Below are positions 22,978 to 28,883 of a stretch of DNA of 28,883 nt, one piece after another. Position numbers and translations under genes: made by a program. Origin of the DNA: JAGNXB01 sp964471595 (GTDB lineage: Bacteria; Bacteroidota; Bacteroidia; Chitinophagales; Saprospiraceae); the NCBI GenBank assembly GCA_964471595.1, contig CAYYGN010000031.1:1-28883 (forward strand), written 5' to 3'. Position 1 is the stretch's first letter. Every line of letters begins with the position of its first letter. The notes below the pieces were generated by a model. It made no database searches. It was not told where the DNA came from and saw only the letters and a list, made by a program, of their open reading frames with translations.

Positions 22978-23727
22978 ATGATGGGATTACTCAAGGACAA
23001 AGTCGCCCTGGTCACCGGTGGTTCGAGGGGGATTGGTTCGGCCATTGTGCGCCGTTTTGCGGCGGAGGGCGCCTCTGTGGCATTCACCTATTTGTCCAGC
23101 CCCGACAAAGCGACGGCGCTGTGTGACGAGTTGGCGGCCGCAGGAGGTCATGTAAAGGCTTACCGCTCTGATGCGGCCCTTTTCGACGAATCCGAAGCGC
23201 TGGTGGAGGCAGTGACCGCCGATTTCGGGCGGATTGACATCCTGGTCAACAACGCGGGGATCACGCGCGACAATCTGATGCTCCGCATGACCGAGGAGCA
23301 ATGGGACGAGGTGATCCGGGTGGACCTCAAGTCGGTCTTCAATCTGACGCGGCACGCTTTGAAGCCCATGCTGCGAAACCGGGGCGGATCGATCATCAAC
23401 ATCGGCTCTGTGGTGGGTATATTCGGCAATGCGGGTCAGGCCAATTACTCGGCCGCCAAGGCGGGCATCCTGGGATTTACCAAGTCGGTCGCCAAGGAGG
23501 TGGGATCCCGCCAGATCCGTTGCAATGCCATTGCCCCGGGCTTTATCGAGACGGACATGACCCACGGGTTGGACGACAAAAACAAGGAGGCTTTTCTGGC
23601 CGGCATTCCGCTGCGGCGGCTAGGTCAGGCGGAGGAGGTCGCTTCGGCTTGTGTGTTCCTCGCCTCCGACCTTTCCCTTTACATCACCGGGCAAACCCTG
23701 AGTGTATGCGGCGGGTTGAACACCTGA
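22978..23727 (+). CDS. fabG: 3-oxoacyl-[acyl-carrier-protein] reductase FabG
   Basis: FabG is the NADPH-dependent reductase of fatty acid elongation and turns 3-oxoacyl-ACP into (R)-3-hydroxyacyl-ACP in the cytoplasm. The 249-residue protein is a classical short-chain dehydrogenase: cofactor motif TGGSRGIG (13-20), NNAG (91-94), catalytic Ser144 in NIGSVVG, and Tyr157-xxx-Lys161 in NYSAAK. It closes with the usual GQTLSVCGG segment. At the position that is usually the catalytic Asn (VNL) this protein has VDL (Asp116), a variant seen in some family members. Two ATGs in tandem (22978, 22981) are possible starts. The last 22 nt overlap the next gene, so the two are likely translationally coupled. 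Other short-chain dehydrogenases share these motifs, but the match to FabG is good. Confidence 0.93.
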   Translation: MMGLLKDKVALVTGGSRGIGSAIVRRFAAEGASVAFTYLSSPDKATALCDELAAAGGHVKAYRSDAALFDESEALVEAVTADFGRIDILVNNAGITRDNLMLRMTEEQWDEVIRVDLKSVFNLTRHALKPMLRNRGGSIINIGSVVGIFGNAGQANYSAAKAGILGFTKSVAKEVGSRQIRCNAIAPGFIETDMTHGLDDKNKEAFLAGIPLRRLGQAEEVASACVFLASDLSLYITGQTLSVCGGLNT

Positions 23728-24962
23728 CCGGCCGGGTCTTTCCGGTTGTGCTGCTGGTGGCTGCAAGTCTGTGGCTGGGAGGATGTGCGTTGCGCACTTT
23801 TTCCTTTGACCCGGATCGCCATGGCAGGTCCCTGAGTGAGCGCGAAGCCGCCGATCCCGGTGTCCGCTCTCGCCTGTGCCGGGACTTCCCTCCCTATATC
23901 CCCGATGAAAGCGCCAACGGTAATGGGGTCATTCACCGCACCTTGCGGGTCAATTACCATTACGTCAATGCGCGGGACAGCAGTCACAATTTCAACGCCG
24001 AGGTTGGTACCCCGTTTGCCTATGAACTGACCCGCGAGATCAACAAGAAACTCGCTCAAAACATTCCGATGTCCCTGCCGGCGGCCAAAGATGTTCCAGT
24101 GCTGCCGACGCGGATGTCGCTCGTCATCACCCCGATTGCCGGATCCTCATGGGATGATGGTGTGTATTACCACTACGACGATGAATTGTATGCCTATGTC
24201 CACAAAGGGGCCCATCGCAACAACAGTGACCGCCGGGTCATCGAGCGCTATGCCATCCGGCCTGATTCGGTGATCAACATCTTCATCCTGCCTCATCATC
24301 CCGACAGCGTGGGCCGGCCGACGTATCCTTCGGGGGGTGTCGGTATCGCCCTGGGGACATCCATCAAGATCAGCGGCGTGTGGGAACACAAACTCCCTCC
24401 CTCGGAGTACGCCGGAATGACCCTGCACGAGGTCGGGCATATCCTGGGTCTGGCCCACACCTGGCAGTTCAACGACGGCTGTGACGACACGCCCCACCAT
24501 CCCAATTGCTTCAATGTGGGCGAGGCACGATGCGGGGACACCCTCCTGTCCAACAACGTCATGGATTACAACACCTGGCAGCAGGCCTGGACGCCGTGCC
24601 AGCTCGGCAAAGCCCATCGCAACCTCGCCCGGGTCGATGGTGCGGCCCGCCGTTATGTGGTGAGAGACTGGTGTATGCGGAACCCGGAGGGCGATATCCG
24701 CGTGACCGGGCAGGAAATCTGGGACGGGGAGCGCGATTTGCAGGGGCATCTCGACATTTTGCCGGGCGCCACGCTGTCCATCCGATGCCGCGTATCGTTG
24801 CCTGAGGGCGCTGCATTGACGGTACATCCCGGCGGCACACTCATCCTGGACGGCGCCCGTATTCACAATGACTGTGGCTTGCCCTGGGCAGGCATCAGGC
24901 TGATGCAGCAAGGCCGTCGCAAAGGGAAGGTGTACCTCGGCAAAGACTGGCGCCTGGAATGA
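23706..24962 (+). CDS. M43-like (pappalysin/cytophagalysin) zinc metalloprotease lipoprotein
   Basis: The protein is 418 residues from the ATG at 23706, inside the end of fabG. The signal peptide ends in the lipobox LGGC (Cys27), so this is a lipid-anchored protease, unlike most relatives, which are type IX secreted. The metzincin zinc site HEVGHILGLAH (His241, Glu242, His245, His251) is complete. It is followed by CDDTPHHPNC and the Met-turn segment NNVMDY (Met286), the arrangement of peptidase family M43. The C-terminal 110 residues (GATLSIRCRVSLPEGAALTV, GGTLILDGARI, WAGIRL) form a beta-helix-like segment found in Bacteroidota surface proteins. No sorting domain is present. The substrate is unknown. 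The next gene starts 7 nt downstream. Confidence 0.88.
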   Translation: MRRVEHLTGRVFPVVLLVAASLWLGGCALRTFSFDPDRHGRSLSEREAADPGVRSRLCRDFPPYIPDESANGNGVIHRTLRVNYHYVNARDSSHNFNAEVGTPFAYELTREINKKLAQNIPMSLPAAKDVPVLPTRMSLVITPIAGSSWDDGVYYHYDDELYAYVHKGAHRNNSDRRVIERYAIRPDSVINIFILPHHPDSVGRPTYPSGGVGIALGTSIKISGVWEHKLPPSEYAGMTLHEVGHILGLAHTWQFNDGCDDTPHHPNCFNVGEARCGDTLLSNNVMDYNTWQQAWTPCQLGKAHRNLARVDGAARRYVVRDWCMRNPEGDIRVTGQEIWDGERDLQGHLDILPGATLSIRCRVSLPEGAALTVHPGGTLILDGARIHNDCGLPWAGIRLMQQGRRKGKVYLGKDWRLE

Positions 24963-24969
24963 CACCCGC

Positions 24970-26604
24970 ATGAAACGCGCAATGCCATTGTCCTGGTGGG
25001 TCGTATGGGGAGCCTTCTCCGTGATCGCCTTGTGGCTTTATGCCCCGGCGGCGGAGGCCGGATTCACGTCGGATTTTACGGCACACGTCGAGATGTTCAT
25101 GACCCGTGCCGACCTGGGATGGTGGAACTCCTACGGATGGCGGGGCAATCAGCCGGTGCTCTTCGGGGCCATGTCCGCCTGGTACCATTGGTTTGGCCTT
25201 CAACCCCTGCCGTGGTTTGTGCTGTTCGGCGTGTTGCATGCTTTGAACGGCACCCTGCTGTACCAGTTGCTCGGACGACTGACCCGTGCCTCTGGCAGCC
25301 CAAACGCCGGTGTGGCACTGGCTGGCGGCCTGCTGTTTCTGGTCCACCCCTATCATGGAGATGTGGTCATCTGGAAGGTATGCCTGCATTACCTGTTCAG
25401 CACGGCCAGCTTGCTGGGCATGCTGGTCCTGTTGTTCCGTCCGGGGGCGCCCGGGACCGTTGCGGAATGGGTGTTGTTTCACGGACTGTTTGCCGTGGCC
25501 TTGTTTTCGCTGGAACTGGCCCTGATCTTTCCCCTCATCCTGGGCATCACTATTTGGTGGCAGGCACGGGAGCAGGGGTGGGACCGACGTCATATGGCCG
25601 GTCGTTTGGCGGTCGTGATCCTGCCCCAGGTGGCGTTGATCGGCGTTTGGTTTTTGATGAACAGGATACGGTTGTCGTCCTGGGTCGGACATTACGGCAC
25701 AGATGTGCATTTGCGGGTGGCGCCAGACGAAATCCTCAGCCATGCCATCAATTACTTTTTGAAATATCTGGTGTTCACGCGCGATTGGCCGGATGCGGTC
25801 AAAGGGTTTTTGGGTGAATGGCATTTCCGGGATCCGGCGACATTATACGCCGCTTCGCTGGCCGGCCTTTTGGGGTTGGTCTTCCTGATCCGCATCAGTA
25901 TGGGTAAGGGGTTGCGGATGCGGCAGGGATTGTGGGCGGTGGTAATGTTTTTCCTGGCGTTGGGGCCGGTCATCACGCTTTATTTCGCCTGGTTGGGGCA
26001 CCATGAAAACGACCGGTACGGGTATCTGGCCTCGGCTTTTCTGACCGGTGCGCTGGTCTTGCTGGCGTCCCTGATGCCCAGGCCGGTCCACTGGGGTGTT
26101 CTGGCATTATGGGGGATGGTGGCGACGGGGTTGGCGGTGGAGAATATTGACCGCTGGCGGCAGGGTTGGCGGGTTTACGACCGGCTGGTGGAAACCTTCC
26201 CTCACGAGTTGGAGGGCGATATCTATATTCTGGGGATGCCTGACAGCTACGACGGGTTCATGCTTTTCCGGGGATTCACGCCCGGGGAGGGATTGCGGGA
26301 TGCCTTGCGCTGGGTGGGAGGTCGTACTGTAAAGGGCCGTTTGCACGAGGTCGGGGCGTTCGTGATGCGAAAGCCGGACGACGGGGTGCAGGTGACGAAG
26401 ATGGCACCGGGGCAGTGGCAGGTGGCTTTTCAGCAGTGGGGCAACTGGTGGGTTCGGGCCGGTCTGGGTGCCCGGGATTTCCGGACGACCGACTTTGCGG
26501 TGACGTACGGAGAAGGAAGTTATACGGTCCGGTTTGAACGGATTCCGGCCGAAAGTCATTTTCTCTACAGTCAGGGAGGAAAATGGGTGGTGCTGTCCCC
26601 CTGA
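24970..26604 (+). CDS. Multi-pass membrane protein, GT-C/TMTC-like, unknown function
   Basis: This is a 544-residue protein with about 9-11 hydrophobic segments, followed by a soluble C-terminal part of about 140 residues. The layout resembles GT-C glycosyltransferases that use lipid-linked sugars. Near the N-terminus SDFTAH could be the acidic loop motif. HPYHGDVVIWKVCLHYLFS parallels the HP-x-x-x-E-x-V segment of TMTC-type proteins, and HENDRYGYLAS resembles their (E)RY-x-Y-x-(P)S motif. These matches are by eye and weak individually. It follows the metalloprotease lipoprotein by 7 nt and is probably cotranscribed with it and fabG. An envelope glycan or protein glycosylation role is therefore possible but unproven. 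Confidence 0.75.
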   Translation: MKRAMPLSWWVVWGAFSVIALWLYAPAAEAGFTSDFTAHVEMFMTRADLGWWNSYGWRGNQPVLFGAMSAWYHWFGLQPLPWFVLFGVLHALNGTLLYQLLGRLTRASGSPNAGVALAGGLLFLVHPYHGDVVIWKVCLHYLFSTASLLGMLVLLFRPGAPGTVAEWVLFHGLFAVALFSLELALIFPLILGITIWWQAREQGWDRRHMAGRLAVVILPQVALIGVWFLMNRIRLSSWVGHYGTDVHLRVAPDEILSHAINYFLKYLVFTRDWPDAVKGFLGEWHFRDPATLYAASLAGLLGLVFLIRISMGKGLRMRQGLWAVVMFFLALGPVITLYFAWLGHHENDRYGYLASAFLTGALVLLASLMPRPVHWGVLALWGMVATGLAVENIDRWRQGWRVYDRLVETFPHELEGDIYILGMPDSYDGFMLFRGFTPGEGLRDALRWVGGRTVKGRLHEVGAFVMRKPDDGVQVTKMAPGQWQVAFQQWGNWWVRAGLGARDFRTTDFAVTYGEGSYTVRFERIPAESHFLYSQGGKWVVLSP

Positions 26605-26632
26605 TTTTCAAGCATTATACCCAAAATATCCG

Positions 26633-26640
26633 TAATTTTG
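26633..26640 (+). promoter_or_regulatory. -7 box of queA
   Basis: TAATTTTG is an exact TAnnTTTG match, 26 bp before the queA ATG and just after the preceding stop codon. No clean TTG is present at the expected distance. Confidence 0.45.
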
Positions 26641-26666
26641 CGCCTCCAAATCACAAACCCTTCTTT

Positions 26667-27731
26667 ATGAGGACCAAGCTCTCCCAGTTCAGTTACGACC
26701 TTCCGGAAGAATTGATTGCCCAGTTTCCCGCCCGGGAAAGGGATGAATCCCGGCTGATGGTGGTGCACCGGGATACGGGCAAGATCGAGCACAAGATCTT
26801 TAAGGAGATCCTGGGTTATTTTGACGAGGGGGACGTCATGATTTACAATAACACGAAGGTATTTCCGGCGCGTTTGTACGGGTGCAAGGAAAAGACCGGT
26901 GCCAACATCGAGGTCTTTCTGCTGCGGGAGTTGAATGCCCAGGCCCGTCTTTGGGATGTCCTGGTGGATCCTGCGCGCAAGATCCGGGTGGGCAACAAGT
27001 TGTATTTCAATGACGAGGAGGGCAACGAGGTATTGTCGGCCGAGGTGGTGGACAATACGACGAGTCGTGGCCGGACCATCCGCTTCACTTTTGACGGGAC
27101 GAACGAGGAGTTTCAGTCCAATCTGTACAAGTTAGGCAACACCCCTTTGCCGCGATACATCAACCGGCCGGCGGATCACACGGACCGCGAGAGATACCAG
27201 ACGGTCTTTGCCCGGGAGATCGGGGCGGTAGCTGCACCGACGGCAGGCCTGCATTTCAGCAATGAGCTCCTGAAGCGGTTCGAGCTCAAGGGTGTGGACC
27301 TGGCCGAGCTCACCTTGCATGTGGGATTGGGCACTTTCCGCAACATCGAAGTGGAGGATCTGTCCAAGCACAAGATGGATGCCGAGTATTTCCGGATAGA
27401 CCGGGACGCGGTCACCAAGGTCAATGCTGCCAAAGCCGGCAACGGCAAGGTCTGCGCTGTCGGTACGACCACCATGCGCGCCATCGAGTCGAGTGTTTCG
27501 GCCGAGGGCAATCTCAAAACGGTGGAAGGCTGGACCAACAAATTCATTTTCCCGCCATATGACTTCCAGATCGCCAATGCCATGGTCACCAATTTTCACA
27601 TCCCCAAATCGAGTGTACTGATCATGGTCTGTGCGTTCGGCGGGTATGAGCTGATCATGGAGGCCTATCAGGAGGCCATCAAGGAGAAATACCGGTTCTA
27701 CTCTTACGGCGACGCCATGCTCATTCTTTGA
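26667..27731 (+). CDS. queA: S-adenosylmethionine:tRNA ribosyltransferase-isomerase QueA
   Basis: QueA transfers and rearranges the ribosyl group of S-adenosylmethionine onto 7-aminomethyl-7-deazaguanine in tRNA to give epoxyqueuosine, the penultimate step of queuosine synthesis. The 354-residue protein has the standard length and motifs: SQFSYDLPEELIAQFPARE at the N-terminus, DVMIYNNTKVFPARL, EIGAVAAPTAGLHFS in the centre and NFHIPKSSVLIMVCAFGG near the C-terminus. The start at 26667 (MRTKLSQF) is fixed by family conservation; the frame is open further upstream into the previous gene. Its own -7 box suggests independent transcription from the fabG group. No other queuosine gene is nearby. 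Confidence 0.96.
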   Translation: MRTKLSQFSYDLPEELIAQFPARERDESRLMVVHRDTGKIEHKIFKEILGYFDEGDVMIYNNTKVFPARLYGCKEKTGANIEVFLLRELNAQARLWDVLVDPARKIRVGNKLYFNDEEGNEVLSAEVVDNTTSRGRTIRFTFDGTNEEFQSNLYKLGNTPLPRYINRPADHTDRERYQTVFAREIGAVAAPTAGLHFSNELLKRFELKGVDLAELTLHVGLGTFRNIEVEDLSKHKMDAEYFRIDRDAVTKVNAAKAGNGKVCAVGTTTMRAIESSVSAEGNLKTVEGWTNKFIFPPYDFQIANAMVTNFHIPKSSVLIMVCAFGGYELIMEAYQEAIKEKYRFYSYGDAMLIL

Positions 27732-27755
27732 TCGCGGATGCATGTATAACGGGCG

Positions 27756-27777
27756 GTTCCGGCGGCCGGGAACTTTT
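27756..27777 (+). terminator. Possible weak terminator after queA
   Basis: GTTCC (27756-27760) can pair with GGAAC (27769-27773), with an imperfect GC-rich interior, followed by TTTT. It is less regular than the other terminators in the window. Confidence 0.33.
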
Positions 27778-27815
27778 CAGGAAGGCTGTCGGTTTTGCCA
27801 TTCGGTATACGGAAA

Positions 27816-27844
27816 TTGCCGTATGCCAATAAACATTACTTTTG
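27816..27844 (+). promoter_or_regulatory. Bacteroidota-type promoter of the DUF2795 gene
   Basis: TTG (27816-27818), an 18-bp spacer and TACTTTTG (27837-27844, exact TAnnTTTG) lie about 56 bp before the ATG at 27901. Confidence 0.58.
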
Positions 27845-27900
27845 CGCGATTTATCGATTGCCGAAGTTTCCATTGATCACATCCTTAAACGAAAAAGCCC

Positions 27901-28122
27901 ATGTACTGGACCTTAGAATTGGCAAGTCATCTGGAGGACGCCCCCTGGCCGGCAACCCGTGACGAGTTGATCGACTTTGCCATCCGCTCCGGAGCGCCAC
28001 TCGAGGTGATTGAAAACCTGCAGCAAATGGAGGATGAGGGAGAGCTTTTCGAAAGTATAGAAGATATCTGGCCGGATTACCCCCGCAAGGACGACTTTCT
28101 TTTCAACGAAGACGAATATTGA
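27901..28122 (+). CDS. DUF2795 domain-containing small protein
   Basis: This is a 73-residue acidic protein beginning MYWTLELASHLEDAPWPATR, a form strongly conserved in Bacteroidota. The single DUF2795 helical domain covers most of the length (DELIDFAIRSGAPLEVIENL). The tail is very acidic (DIWPDYPRKDDFLFNEDEY). The biochemical function of the family is unknown to me. It has its own promoter match and a good terminator, so it is a free-standing small transcript. Conservation of this exact N-terminus makes both the start and the reality of the gene secure. Confidence 0.9.
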   Translation: MYWTLELASHLEDAPWPATRDELIDFAIRSGAPLEVIENLQQMEDEGELFESIEDIWPDYPRKDDFLFNEDEY

Positions 28123-28147
28123 TGCCGCTCTTTTGAAAAAGGCCTAT

Positions 28148-28180
28148 GGCCCTCCGGAATTCCGGGGGGCCATTTTCTTT
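28148..28180 (+). terminator. Rho-independent terminator after the DUF2795 gene
   Basis: GGCCCTCCGG (28148-28157), an AATT loop, and CCGGGGGGCC (28162-28171) form ten pairs with one T-G wobble. ATTTTCTTTT follows. Confidence 0.8.
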
Positions 28181-28244
28181 TGCGGATTCGGGAAGAATGG
28201 TCTGATTATTGCCAAATGTGACAGGCAAACGACCCGGATCGCCT

Positions 28245-28883
28245 GTGAAAATACTCATCGAGCTCGCCCGCATCGCCAATCTCAAGAGGGTGTCGAAAAT
28301 CGACATCTTCGACGCGCATTCCGTGCGGAGCAAGAACAGCAAATTCAATGCTTTTTACGAGGCCATGGCCAACGGGAGGTTTCGCACCGATCGGGAGGCC
28401 GCCAAGGCGTTGTACAACACCACGCCTTCGGACGACCGCTACCGGCAGCTCAAATCCCGGTTCAGAAGGCGATTGCTCAACACGCTTTTCTTCCTGAATG
28501 CCAACAGTCCGCTCAAGCCCCGGTACGAACAGGCCCTCGTGGAGGTGCAGCGCGACTGGGCGCTGGTCAACATCCTCAAGCTTTATGATTCGGAGCAGAC
28601 GGCACCTTACCTGGCCCGGCAAATCCTGACCCAGGCGCAGCGGCACCACTTCACTTCCATCATGGTGGATTGCCTCCGTTTTCTCCTGGAAGTGGCCTAT
28701 CAGGAGGGAGATGTCCGGGAACACGGCCGGCTGAAGGAGCTCCTCCTCACGCTGGAACCGGTCGAAAAAGCCGAGTCCGAGGCCACGCTGATCCTGCAGG
28801 AAATCGGTTTCAGGAGGAGCGATCCCGTCAATCCGCCCACGGCTGAAGAGTGGAATCAATGGAGAGAGGGCCTGATCCTGCTC
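28245..28883 (+). CDS. Hypothetical helical protein, GTG start, 3' end outside window
   Basis: A frame of 213 codons is open from GTG at 28245 to the window edge without a stop. The product (MKILIELARIANLKRVSKID if GTG is read as Met) is helical and strongly charged. It contains FNAFYEAMANGRFRTDREAA, RYRQLKSRFRRRLLNTLFFL and LLLTLEPVEKAESEATLILQ. A TPR-like or other helical-repeat protein is possible, but I do not recognise the family. An in-frame GTG at 28218 is an alternative start. There is no ATG at the natural beginning. Codon use resembles the neighbouring genes, and the antisense frames look artefactual. Confidence 0.7.
   Translation, partial: MKILIELARIANLKRVSKIDIFDAHSVRSKNSKFNAFYEAMANGRFRTDREAAKALYNTTPSDDRYRQLKSRFRRRLLNTLFFLNANSPLKPRYEQALVEVQRDWALVNILKLYDSEQTAPYLARQILTQAQRHHFTSIMVDCLRFLLEVAYQEGDVREHGRLKELLLTLEPVEKAESEATLILQEIGFRRSDPVNPPTAEEWNQWREGLILL

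Noticed and set aside
23301..23705. N-terminal extension of the metalloprotease gene
   Set aside because: It lies within fabG in another frame; the ATG at 23706 gives a perfect lipoprotein signal peptide.
24895..25824. Minus-strand frame of 309 codons over the GT-C-like gene
   Set aside because: Antisense to a clear multi-pass membrane protein; composition rich in Gln, His, Arg and Pro, with no recognisable fold.

Overview
This window is a draft contig piece from a Bacteroidota bacterium, most likely a Saprospiria/Saprospiraceae-type organism of moderately high GC. The evidence is indirect but consistent. Two very large secreted proteins are built from HYR-like, PKD/Ig-like and SprB-type repeats. 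C-terminal gliding-motility-type (type B, CHU_C-like) type IX secretion sorting domains are present. Several genes carry the Bacteroidota promoter signature TAnnTTTG, some with TTG/TTTG about 16-20 bp upstream. There is also a DUF2795 protein of the form common in that phylum. No rRNA, tRNA, CRISPR array or insertion sequence was recognised.

Layout. Positions 1-3963 (minus) hold a two-gene unit: a small secreted helical protein followed by a CUB + HYR giant that runs off the left edge. It is preceded by a strong-looking promoter and a leader of about 450 nt. Positions 4740-8486 are housekeeping and small envelope genes: a lipoprotein, tatC with a small membrane protein, ybaB, and a LamG protein with a type IX sorting domain. 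Positions 8826-18299 (minus) are one giant adhesin-like gene of about 3158 codons, interrupted by an in-frame amber codon at 10881-10883 and by a 100-N assembly gap just after its signal peptide. Its core is about 15 repeats of 82 residues, with twelve consecutive periods of exactly 246 bp. Positions 18704-20122 encode a ZU5/DUF2135-like lipoprotein. Positions 20195-22823 (minus) hold a small membrane protein, a CDF metal transporter and a GT4 glycosyltransferase. Positions 22978-28122 (plus) hold fabG, an M43-like metalloprotease lipoprotein, a GT-C-like membrane protein, queA and a DUF2795 gene. A further gene with a GTG start runs off the right edge.

How the genes relate. Three proteins look like surface or secreted type IX cargo (1-3458, 7263-8486, 8826-18299), but no type IX machinery gene is visible. 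The first cargo's C-terminus lies outside the window, so its class is inferred. The amber codon matters because it separates the exported N-terminal repeats from the C-terminal sorting domain. TAG is used as a normal stop by the LamG gene nearby, so global recoding is unlikely. Sequencing error, a strain-level nonsense allele and true readthrough remain possible. The rest of the window is mostly ordinary chromosomal background.
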